The translations under genes and the position numbers were made by a program. A DNA stretch of 39,405 bases from a virus, in the IMG/VR virus record IMGVR_UViG_3300042291_000198, positions 1 to 39,405 of that record. The stretch is one strand, 5' to 3'. A model generated the notes under the pieces. The model was not told the DNA's origin, did no database searches, and saw only the letters and a program-made list of their open reading frames with translations. This document shows, in pieces, positions 13,365-21,100 of the stretch (positions within the stretch are counted from its first letter, which is position 1; every line of letters begins with the position of its first letter).

Positions 13365-13815
13365 AGACCAATCCATCATCATGCAGGTTTGCGCTAAGAT
13401 AGCGTCCGAATTGACACCCAAGACAGATAACCTGTCATCCAACATTATGGCTTTTGCCGAAGCATACGATTCAGTTTGTGACATCATTTTACCGTCACAA
13501 GGTTTGTCCACTGCAACAGCACCAGCCGTAGCCACCCCAGTGGCGCAGTCATTCCCGACACCACAAGCAGTAGCACAGGACGAAGCGGTATTCACCAACG
13601 CTTTCCCAACCGCAACAGCGTCATCCACAGGAACAGGATTCACTGTACGCATCAAAGGCGAACAGCACGGACCAATCCCTGCATGGCTGAACGAGGCTTG
13701 TGCCGTTAAAGGCGTAAACGAAGTGTGGGATAACCGCAACACAGTAGCCGCTAATCCAAAGCGCCCTTGGTTTAAATCAACCACAGGAAACGATGCCTTT
13801 TGGGCACCACGATAG
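13354..13815 (+). CDS. Putative replication accessory / DNA-binding protein, 153 aa
   Basis: The start at 13354 follows AAGGAG at good spacing; a longer frame from 13270 overlaps the previous gene and is rejected. The N-terminal 60 residues are helical (IMQVCAKIASELTPK). An Ala/Thr/Pro-rich linker follows, then a C-terminal domain (GFTVRIKGEQHGPIPAWLNE, NPKRPWFKSTTG) rich in basic and aromatic residues. It sits between the DUF6378-like and helicase genes. A single-strand-binding role is possible from position and architecture, but I see no canonical OB-fold signature. Confidence 0.6.
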   Translation: MVSKDQSIIMQVCAKIASELTPKTDNLSSNIMAFAEAYDSVCDIILPSQGLSTATAPAVATPVAQSFPTPQAVAQDEAVFTNAFPTATASSTGTGFTVRIKGEQHGPIPAWLNEACAVKGVNEVWDNRNTVAANPKRPWFKSTTGNDAFWAPR

Positions 13816-13830
13816 GAAAAAAATAATCAT

Positions 13831-14913
13831 ATGACTTCCGCAACTTATGCGGAACGATGGGATGCATTAGGGCGTGGGGAGACAATCCCCACGCCCGACT
13901 TGTCTGTCGTTCCAAAAATCAGACAACATTATAATCCTCTAGCCCACGCAGCCGACGACTTTGTGCACTGGGCGCAAAACCCAAGCGAACGAATCTACCT
14001 AGGCTTCCCCGACATTGACGCAGAGATGCGTGGCATCGCCCCAAGCGAGATGTGCCTAATCAACGGTTACAGCCACTCAGGTAAAACCATGTTCCTCCTG
14101 CAGATACTCTTAGCGAACCGTGACAAGTCCGTTGTGTACTTCTGCCCTGACGAACCTAAAACATTGACGCTTATAAAGTTGACCTGTTTAATGCACGGCA
14201 TCCCTGCCGACATTCTGGAACGCCAAATCGCAAACAACGACAACCAAGCAATCTCGTTATTACGAGAAACAGCGAATGATTCATTCCCGAACCTAGCCGT
14301 GTTTGACCAGATGATGACACTCAACGAAATGGAACACGCCCTCGGTGAGGTGCGTGACATGTGGGGACAACCAGCCCTGTTGGTGTTTGACTATCTAGAG
14401 TTACTACAAGGCGGTGGCGAAGATGTCCCATCCAAAGCCAACACGCTCAAGAGTTTCGGTAAGCGCCATAATATTCCCATGCTTGTACTGCACCAGTCAT
14501 CCCGTTCTGCAGGTGCAGACGGACGCAAGATGACCATATCCTCAGGTGCCTACGGTGGTGAACAGCAAGCAACCCATGTCCTTGGTGTGCGCCGTAAAAA
14601 GTTTGACATTGAAGCACAAATCCGTGAGATAGAAGAACGGGTGGACACATCCAAAAACACCGAACGCCTACTTGAACGACTAGACACGCTCCAGTACGAC
14701 CTGCGAATACATCAGAACACAGTTACAATCAACCTTGTCAAATGTAAACGCCCAGCGTCCCGACTCATTGACGACATTGACTTTGAGATTGAACAAGGCA
14801 CAGGACGCCTGACACGATTACGCAACGGCGAATTTGCGTCCAACATTACGACAGTTGCCGACTTGCCTCCAGTGGGTGAGCAACTGTCACTAGCCGATGA
14901 CGATTGGATATAA
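13831..14913 (+). CDS. DnaB-like replicative helicase (RecA fold)
   Basis: This 360-aa protein has Walker A GYSHSGKT (79-86), an acidic motif YFCPDEP (103-109), Walker B LLVFDYLEL (183-191) and a VLHQSSR motif (219-225), then LGVRRKK and a C-terminal NLVKCKR segment. This fits phage DnaB-family ATPases with a short N-terminal region. It probably unwinds DNA at the fork. It is directly followed by the primase gene, the usual helicase-primase pairing. A helical stretch (252-290) is inserted in the C-terminal region. Confidence 0.85.
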   Translation: MTSATYAERWDALGRGETIPTPDLSVVPKIRQHYNPLAHAADDFVHWAQNPSERIYLGFPDIDAEMRGIAPSEMCLINGYSHSGKTMFLLQILLANRDKSVVYFCPDEPKTLTLIKLTCLMHGIPADILERQIANNDNQAISLLRETANDSFPNLAVFDQMMTLNEMEHALGEVRDMWGQPALLVFDYLELLQGGGEDVPSKANTLKSFGKRHNIPMLVLHQSSRSAGADGRKMTISSGAYGGEQQATHVLGVRRKKFDIEAQIREIEERVDTSKNTERLLERLDTLQYDLRIHQNTVTINLVKCKRPASRLIDDIDFEIEQGTGRLTRLRNGEFASNITTVADLPPVGEQLSLADDDWI

Positions 14914-14915
14914 CC

Positions 14916-15821
14916 ATGGAAGCAACAACACTAGACAGATACATAAAACTATTCCGTGGAAGAGGCGATGTTTACGGAAGCGAAACAGGCTCATGCGTTA
15001 AGCAACCGCTAACTCGTGAAGTGTTCCATAATCATTTGATGGGGGAAACACCAATCGGTGTTTACCCCATGGTGCCCCTAAAGAACGACTGGTACACAGT
15101 GTGGGGATGCACGGACATTGACACAGGTGACCTTAAAAGCACAATCTCAATCCGTGACTCACTCGCTGCTGCAGGTGTCCACGCCTATATTGAGAAGTCC
15201 CGTAGCAAGGGCTACCATGTTTGGGTGTTCGCATCCGAGCCAGTCTTGGCACGAGACATGAGGCGCATGCTGTTGGCTGCGCATCAGGTTGCAGATTATG
15301 AAGCCCGTGAAGTAAACCCCAAACAAGAATCACTGGCGAGTACCGCACAATACGGCAACTATGTCCGCCTCCCATATCCAAACTATAATGACTTGACAAT
15401 CCCTAATCGCCGTGTCATCACCGATGACGAAACACCAATCTCTCTTGACGCCTTTCTTGACGATGCCGAAGCCCACCTCACACACCCAGACACCATTGCC
15501 CGTATAGCCTCCTTCTACAAGCCCCCAGTAGCCCCCACAGCCCATAACACAGACTATGTGCCATGTGAGTCCCTACCAGACGCCATGCGCCCTCTCAGCG
15601 CCCTAGGAAAGGTCATCTGGCGTGATGGTCCACTGCCCAACAATGACCGTTCCCGAACCCTAGCCAAACTAGGACACGAATGTGTTCGCAGTGGACTCAA
15701 CCCCAGCCAGACACACATTATACTCACAGACGCTGACCTGCGTTGGGGCAAGTACCACTTGCGGACACACGGCGAACTAGAAATTGATAAACTCGTGTTA
15801 CGAGTTTATCAAACAACATAA
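14916..15821 (+). CDS. Archaeo-eukaryotic-type primase (PrimPol/TOTE-like)
   Basis: The 301-aa product shows the three hallmarks of the AEP primase fold: an hhhDhD motif (GCTDIDTGD, D67 and D69), the sxH-type motif KGYHVW (H101), and a basic NYVRLPYP region (about 148-155). This resembles the primase domain of TOTE and LigD-type proteins, which can extend as well as prime DNA. No DNA polymerase is encoded, so this protein may do more than prime, or host polymerase is used. I use ATG 14916 just after the helicase stop; a TTG at 14904 in frame is less likely. Confidence 0.83.
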   Translation: MEATTLDRYIKLFRGRGDVYGSETGSCVKQPLTREVFHNHLMGETPIGVYPMVPLKNDWYTVWGCTDIDTGDLKSTISIRDSLAAAGVHAYIEKSRSKGYHVWVFASEPVLARDMRRMLLAAHQVADYEAREVNPKQESLASTAQYGNYVRLPYPNYNDLTIPNRRVITDDETPISLDAFLDDAEAHLTHPDTIARIASFYKPPVAPTAHNTDYVPCESLPDAMRPLSALGKVIWRDGPLPNNDRSRTLAKLGHECVRSGLNPSQTHIILTDADLRWGKYHLRTHGELEIDKLVLRVYQTT

Positions 15822-15838
15822 AGTCGTAGAAAACTATA

Positions 15839-16186
15839 ATGTCAAAACAACACACCATCGTAATCCCTAATCGCCCTACACCAAAAGGACGCCCCCGTTT
15901 GGGACGCCGAGGTCGTGTGTTCACACCTGTCAAAACACTAGAAGCAGAAGCCCTAGTGCGTGGCGCATACATGATGTCAGACGGACCCGTATTTGAAGGA
16001 CCCGTATGGCTACGCATAGAGTTCACACCAACCAGCATGGAAATCACCGTAGGTGAATCCACACTGGAAGTTTCTAAACTACGAGGCGACATAGATAATT
16101 ATGTCAAAACAGTTATGGACGGACTTAATGGCGCTGCTTGGGCAGACGACAAGCAAGTACATCTGGTGGAAGCGTGGAAAGCATGA
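15839..16186 (+). CDS. rusA: RusA-family Holliday junction resolvase
   Basis: This 115-aa protein has the RusA signature: basic PTPKGRPRLGRRGR near the N-terminus, then GDIDNYVKTVMDGLNG with D84 and D86, and WADDKQV with D103 and D104 as the remaining catalytic acids. Its length is typical. RusA cleaves four-way junctions, resolving recombined or branched phage DNA before packaging. ATG 15839 follows GTAGAAAACTATA with a weak ribosome binding site. The stop overlaps the next start as ATGA. Confidence 0.9.
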   Translation: MSKQHTIVIPNRPTPKGRPRLGRRGRVFTPVKTLEAEALVRGAYMMSDGPVFEGPVWLRIEFTPTSMEITVGESTLEVSKLRGDIDNYVKTVMDGLNGAAWADDKQVHLVEAWKA

Positions 16187-16677
16187 CCGACGCACCAGTA
16201 CCAGCAGGCAAATTCTCGGATTATGACATCCCAAACAAAAAGTTTGACTTCCGCACCGACCTAGCGTTCGGTAAAAAAGGAGAAAAACTAGTTGAGGACT
16301 TTCTAGACTCCATGGAGTCGGGAGCCTTTGAAGTAAAAACAGACCGATACCGTAACGGTAAAATGGTTTTAGAAATGGAACACAACCCCCGAAGGTTGCG
16401 TGACGAAAACGACAAAGCCGTATGGAAACCATCAGGGTTGTCCGTCACCAAAGCAACATGGTGGGTTTATGTTCTCACCCTAGACGGCACCCAAGGTGCG
16501 TTCCACATTATAAGTGTAGAACGCATCAAACGCTATCTCAAGGTTAACAAGGACATCTATAAGAAGTCCACGATGATAAACATGGCATGGTCATCATCCA
16601 ACCCATCCCGTGGGTACCTGTTGCTACCAGAAGCCATAACCGACCTGATGACCAACGAGGCTTACGATGCAGTATGA
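16183..16677 (+). CDS. PD-(D/E)XK-type phage endonuclease
   Basis: The start at 16183 overlaps the RusA stop as ATGA; an upstream in-frame start at 16138 is inside rusA and has no support. The 164-aa product has a conserved Glu helix (FGKKGEKLVEDFLD), then FEVKTDRYRNGK with an ExK core (E50, K52), a LEME strand, and KPSGLSVTKATWWVYVL. This order fits a compact PD-(D/E)XK nuclease in the VSR/restriction-like superfamily. It probably acts with RusA in DNA repair, host DNA breakdown or fork processing. Confidence 0.72.
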   Translation: MTDAPVPAGKFSDYDIPNKKFDFRTDLAFGKKGEKLVEDFLDSMESGAFEVKTDRYRNGKMVLEMEHNPRRLRDENDKAVWKPSGLSVTKATWWVYVLTLDGTQGAFHIISVERIKRYLKVNKDIYKKSTMINMAWSSSNPSRGYLLLPEAITDLMTNEAYDAV

Positions 16678-17032
16678 CCTAGGTAGGAAACTGCCAACAT
16701 CAGCATCCGAAATTGAAGTGCTAATGCAACCCTTCATGTACGCATCAAGTGACGACCTAGAAACGCCACCAGAACTGCTAGAAGCAGTGTCCCACTGCAT
16801 GTCCTTGCTAAGCGAAGCGGACCAGAATGTATTATACGAAATCTTTTACGACAGAGTAACTTATGAGGTACTCGCAGATAATCTCAACATTAAAGCCAAA
16901 TCACATGCGTGGCGCAAGACACGCATTGCTTTGGAACGGTTAAAAACCGAAATGTTAAAACACCCAATATTTATAGAAATAAACGAAAGACAAAATGGTC
17001 AACCTAAAGGAACTAAAGGAAACACTCAATGA
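16667..17032 (+). CDS. Sigma-70 region 4-like helix-turn-helix protein
   Basis: This 121-aa protein has LLSEADQNVLYEIFYDRVTY, then EVLADNLNIKAKSHAWRKTR and IALERLKTEM. This is the helix-turn-helix order of sigma region 4, the part that reads the -35 element. Region 2 is absent, so it cannot work as a full sigma factor. It may instead help host polymerase switch to the late genes, as small region 4-like proteins do in other phages. Being last in the early unit, it is timed for such a role. The link to late promoters is inference. Confidence 0.65.
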   Translation: MQYDLGRKLPTSASEIEVLMQPFMYASSDDLETPPELLEAVSHCMSLLSEADQNVLYEIFYDRVTYEVLADNLNIKAKSHAWRKTRIALERLKTEMLKHPIFIEINERQNGQPKGTKGNTQ

Positions 17033-17147
17033 ACTACAACGAGAAGCCAAACAGATGGGGTTACCACTCGCACGCATTGCCGACATCACGGATGTCACCA
17101 AAGTTATTACACTCATTAAAGCAGGAAGAACAAAAAATGAAAAATGA
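16995..17147 (+). CDS. Hypothetical 50-aa helical protein in an overlapping frame
   Basis: The frame starts at ATG 16995 inside the end of the sigma-like gene and stops at TGA 17145-17147. The product (MVNLKELKETLNELQREAKQ...) is strongly helical with a heptad-like pattern, then LARIADITDVTKVITLIKAG. It looks more protein-like than the competing frame that starts at 17029. The ribosome binding site is weak. It overlaps the next gene by 11 bases. Confidence 0.55.
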   Translation: MVNLKELKETLNELQREAKQMGLPLARIADITDVTKVITLIKAGRTKNEK

Positions 17148-17283
17148 ACCAGACTGGGAACAAGTAGCCCACGAACTAGCATACTCCATAATGTGTTTGG
17201 AAGAAGATTGCGACACACCAAAAGTGTGGCGCAAAGCATGGCGGGCACTTAACTCATACGAAGAGGCATGCCTTGAACTCTAA
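17137..17283 (+). CDS. Hypothetical acidic 48-aa protein
   Basis: I chose ATG 17137, which has AGGAAG at good distance. The product (MKNEPDWEQVAHELAY...) is helical and acidic. An in-frame ATG at 17029, coupled to the sigma-like stop (ATGA) and behind AAAGGAAA, would add 36 residues but overlaps the 50-aa frame at 16995. Which pair of starts is real cannot be settled by eye. Function unknown. Confidence 0.55.
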   Translation: MKNEPDWEQVAHELAYSIMCLEEDCDTPKVWRKAWRALNSYEEACLEL

Positions 17284-17284
17284 A

Positions 17285-17443
17285 ATGACACCGCACGAAG
17301 AAGCAGGCTGGGACATGTACCGCAACACGCATAAAGAACTACGCCTGTTGCGCATAGCAGCCCGTAAACACGCCACAAACCCAACGAAAGAAACATTAGC
17401 CAGACTAGAAGAAATACTGGACAGACATAATGACTACAAATAA
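17285..17443 (+). CDS. Hypothetical 52-aa basic helical protein
   Basis: The frame starts at ATG 17285, just after the previous stop, and ends at TAA 17441-17443. It overlaps the start of the next gene (17430) by 14 bases. The product (MTPHEEAGWDMYRNTHKELR...) is one or two helices with many Arg and His. No motif is recognised. Dense packing of the block supports it as a real gene. Confidence 0.6.
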   Translation: MTPHEEAGWDMYRNTHKELRLLRIAARKHATNPTKETLARLEEILDRHNDYK

Positions 17444-17675
17444 CGACGACGAATACCTAGATAAAGTAATCAAAGAATTAAACATAAAGTTTAACTCGTT
17501 AGAAGAAGAAAAGGAAACCACTCTAGTGGTTGAGTTTCACATTACAAAACTAGGTGCCAGAAACATGATTGACGAATGGGACCTAGCAAACGCAGGCGAC
17601 GAAGAAGCATTTGAAAACTCCATGGTTAATTATGACTTTATAGTTAACAGCATGGAAGAACAAATCTATGACTGA
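17430..17675 (+). CDS. Hypothetical acidic 81-aa protein
   Basis: This is the last gene of the plus-strand unit. The product is strongly acidic (NNDDEYLDKVIKELNIKFN, then EEEKETTLVVEFHITKLG and ANAGDEEAFENSMVNYDF). A DNA-mimic-like charge is possible but not shown. Its last 10 bases overlap the end of the endolysin gene on the other strand, so the two transcripts must cross with no terminator in between. Function unknown. Confidence 0.7.
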   Translation: MTTNNDDEYLDKVIKELNIKFNSLEEEKETTLVVEFHITKLGARNMIDEWDLANAGDEEAFENSMVNYDFIVNSMEEQIYD

Positions 17676-18124
17676 ATTCGGTCCTCAATGCGCTTCTTGT
17701 TAGCCCAATCAGTTTTTGTGGTTTCAACATGCAACCAAGCAGCCCACGACTGACCCATTCCGTGCGCATTGGGTGTGGCTTTATGCCAACCCTGCTTCGG
17801 TGTCCAAATCACACAACCAACATAATCAACAATCATCTGGATGCCGTACTCTTTAGAGTTGTTAACCAGTTCCTTCATAGCCAACTTGCCAGCAGCCCGT
17901 GTAGGGTAACGCCAGTCAAGTGCAGCGCCAAAGTAGTGCGTGGACAAAGCACCGCCACCACGAACCTCACGCTTGTTTACAATACCAACACTGGTACCGC
18001 CATAACGCTTCAATAGGTAATCTTTCCAAGCCACAACATTAGGGCTAGGTTTGCCACCAAAACGAGCCTTATCAAGTTTCGTCCCTTTTTGCCAGTTATA
18101 AAAATCAGTTTTATTTACGGTCAT
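17666..18124 (-). CDS. M15-type peptidase, probable endolysin
   Basis: The 152-aa product carries the M15 zinc-peptidase signature STHYFGAALDW (H63 and D70 as ligands) and a third ligand in WLHVET (H132). This family cuts peptide cross-links in peptidoglycan (D-Ala-D-Ala carboxypeptidase or L-Ala-D-Glu endopeptidase type). It probably lyses the host at the end of infection, or acts in the virion during entry since it follows the internal virion proteins. There is no signal peptide, so export would need a holin. The start overlaps the previous stop as ATGA. The Cys/Trp-rich segment YVGCVIWTPKQGWH shapes the pocket. Confidence 0.8.
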   Translation of the reverse strand: MTVNKTDFYNWQKGTKLDKARFGGKPSPNVVAWKDYLLKRYGGTSVGIVNKREVRGGGALSTHYFGAALDWRYPTRAAGKLAMKELVNNSKEYGIQMIVDYVGCVIWTPKQGWHKATPNAHGMGQSWAAWLHVETTKTDWANKKRIEDRIQS

Positions 18125-21100
18125 TTTCCTACCATTCCTCTATCTTCTAAAGCCTGCATTAAATCAGACAACTTAAAACCTCTAGATATAAGTTCACCAC
18201 GCTGCTGCCTTGGACCAACCTTACGCACAGGCACACCAATTTCAGTCAACACACTAGTCAACCAACGCTCATTATAAGTAGGTTTACCACCAACGAGTCC
18301 ACCACTCAAACGCTGTGCCTTACCCAATAACGGAATTACAGAACCCATCTGCGTGGACAACTCATCGGGAATAGTCAACTTGCCCTCGTCATTACGAGAC
18401 TCAACACCAGCAAGTTCCAACAACTTAGCAATCCCCTTGTCCAAGCCTCTAGCCTCTGTTCCTTCATCCCTAAATGGAATGTTTGTTCCATACTGTTTAC
18501 CAGCCCCAAACTCTAAAGGAGTTTTTATAAGCGGGTTGGCTTGACTAATCAAACCCGAAAAACTAACCAACTTCTTAGAAGTAGAACCCATACGAGACAT
18601 CGGCATGTCGGGGTTCAACACCCAATCATTAAACAATCCCATCGGACCAGACTCGCTCAACCACTGAGGTTGTGCGATGTCACCAGTTACAGGGTTGCGT
18701 TCCTGCATCTGCCTATAAGCATTATAAGATGATGGGCGCAGCAACTGCTCAGTCCACTGCAACGGAAGATTCTTGGTAGTCCAAATCCAGAAAGGGATAA
18801 ACTGCTTTGCAGTTTCATCCAATGCAGACAAATCAGTATAATCAAAATGGTAACGACTAATACGATAAACAGCATCGTCAAAAGTTCCACCAGACTTTAA
18901 TGTATCCAAAGCCATAGGCAAACGAACAGCACGCTCAACAAAATCATTACCCTTAGCAAACCAGTCGGTAACACGGTTCTTCTGAACCTTCTGCAACGCC
19001 TTGTTACCAAAACCGCCATTAACTACAGGTGACCTGAAATCGTCAGCAATACCACGACCAGTAGCCTCGGCACCACGCAACGCTTCGTTCCACATCTTAA
19101 TCTCAGCAGGGTCTGTAATGTTCAAACCCTTGGGTCCAAGCCAGCCGTCAACACCATGCTTACGCAACGCCGTAGTAGCCTTCAACCCAAGACGCATATT
19201 CTCGGTGGAAACACCAGCGACACTGTTCATAAAGGTAGCCGACATGGCGTTACGCACCAAGAAACCTGTGGACATTGTGGCGTAAGTTTTAAACGCCTGA
19301 TGATATTCCATATATGCACGGCGTAATGGTCCCCACTCCGCACGACTAGCAAGCCTGTCAATATTAGGTTTCATAACCGCAGCAAACTCAGGCGGTATCT
19401 GCACACCCAAGCCTTCAAGAACTTCCCAACCTGCTTTAATGTCGTCACGCATTACAGAACCAACAAGTCCTTCCATTGCTGCGGCACGCTGCTGTATAAT
19501 GTCAGGTATAACAACACTATCCAAATAAGCCAACTGCGCCTCATCAGCACCCAACTGCGTAGTAATTCGTTCCCAAGCCTTCTTGACAGGAGTGTTCTCC
19601 AACTTGGCAGTAGCGTCAATACGGGCGTTGACTCGTGTAGCCCACGCCCTTGAATCTGTCCCAGCCTGACCAGTTGGAGGGTCAAAAGCGATTGCGTGCG
19701 AGAGATTATCAATATCTGCACGCAACGCCTCGCCAGTTCTTTCAGTCCAACGCTCAATCACACGCCTAGAATCAAGTAGCGTGGACAACCGTGCTTCTTG
19801 TTCCGCCTTACGCTTCAACACACTTTGAAGAGGCTGACCACTCATCTTAGCAATACGGTCATTTAACAAAACAATAGAGTTATTTAACTTCTCTTCCTTC
19901 TTGTTAAGAATAGTTATAGCCCGTTCACGAGTAACCTTGACCTTCCTGCCCCCCTCCATAATGTCAACCAAACCAGACTCTAGGTATTCCGCATGTGCTT
20001 TTTCGGCTGCTTTCATACGGCGAGAACCCTGCGACTTCAAGCCACCAACCTTGCCAGAAACACCCTGAACTTCAGCACGAACAGCCTGACGAGCAACCAA
20101 AGCATCAGCCAACTCCCCACCAGCCGAAACAACTTGTTCCTGCATTTGCATCGCCTCAAAAGAGGCAGTATGCAAATCACCATCAGTAATAGACTGAATA
20201 AACTCATCACCAGCAGTAAAGTGAACAGGAGCAGTAGTTCCCCTCATCATTTCGTCAGTTAAATTCTTCTGTCCATAAACACCAGCATAATTAAAACGGT
20301 CAGGAAGCAACAAAGAATAAGCACCATCAGCCATTGCATTATCGGAACCATAAACAACACCACTAGGAAACAATAAAGGCTTACCAGTGTTGCCGACACC
20401 TTCTTCAACCATGGCACGCATAAAGTCATTAAGCATCTGCCCACCGACAACATCACTGTTTTCAAGGCTTGCAGAAGCGGCAATGTCATCAAAAATGTTA
20501 CGCATTACATCAAATGAATCCAAATAAAGAGAATCAGGAACAACACCATCAAAAACTTGATACTGCATAGAAGTAACCATAGCCATCAAGTCAGATAACT
20601 CAGGGTAAACCTGTTCAAACATTGGGTCAACAGTTCCACCTTCAAGCAAGTCATCAAAAGTGGATTTGAATATACCCTCGTTGTCCAAGCCAGACTGGCG
20701 CAATGCAAACGCAACTGCGTCACCAACGCCACCCTCAGGGTCCCAGAACTCCGAGAACACTTCAGGTTGGCGCATGTCCAGAATCTGGTCAGGAGCCAAA
20801 GCATGAACAGCGACACTGTCAGGCGCAGTCAAGAAAGCATTTCTTGCTGCAGCCATCTCGTCAGTAGTTAAATCAGCCCCACCAGTAATTATAGGTCGTG
20901 TTGAAACAACACGATACATAGGGTCAGTATTAGGGTCAAAAGGACGAACCACAAGGTCGTCCGCAACACCATAGATAAGACCATCTTCGCTATAATCAGC
21001 CTTGAACTTAACATCAGCCAACACCGTATGACCATCAATTTGCTGAGACAACACTGCCTCTAAATCACGCAAATCATTCATCTGTTGCGGGTCAACATTT

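Noticed and set aside
13311-13784. 157-codon minus-strand frame opposite the 153-aa early protein
   Set aside because: It is antisense to a gene with a good ribosome binding site and in line with the operon; no independent signals.
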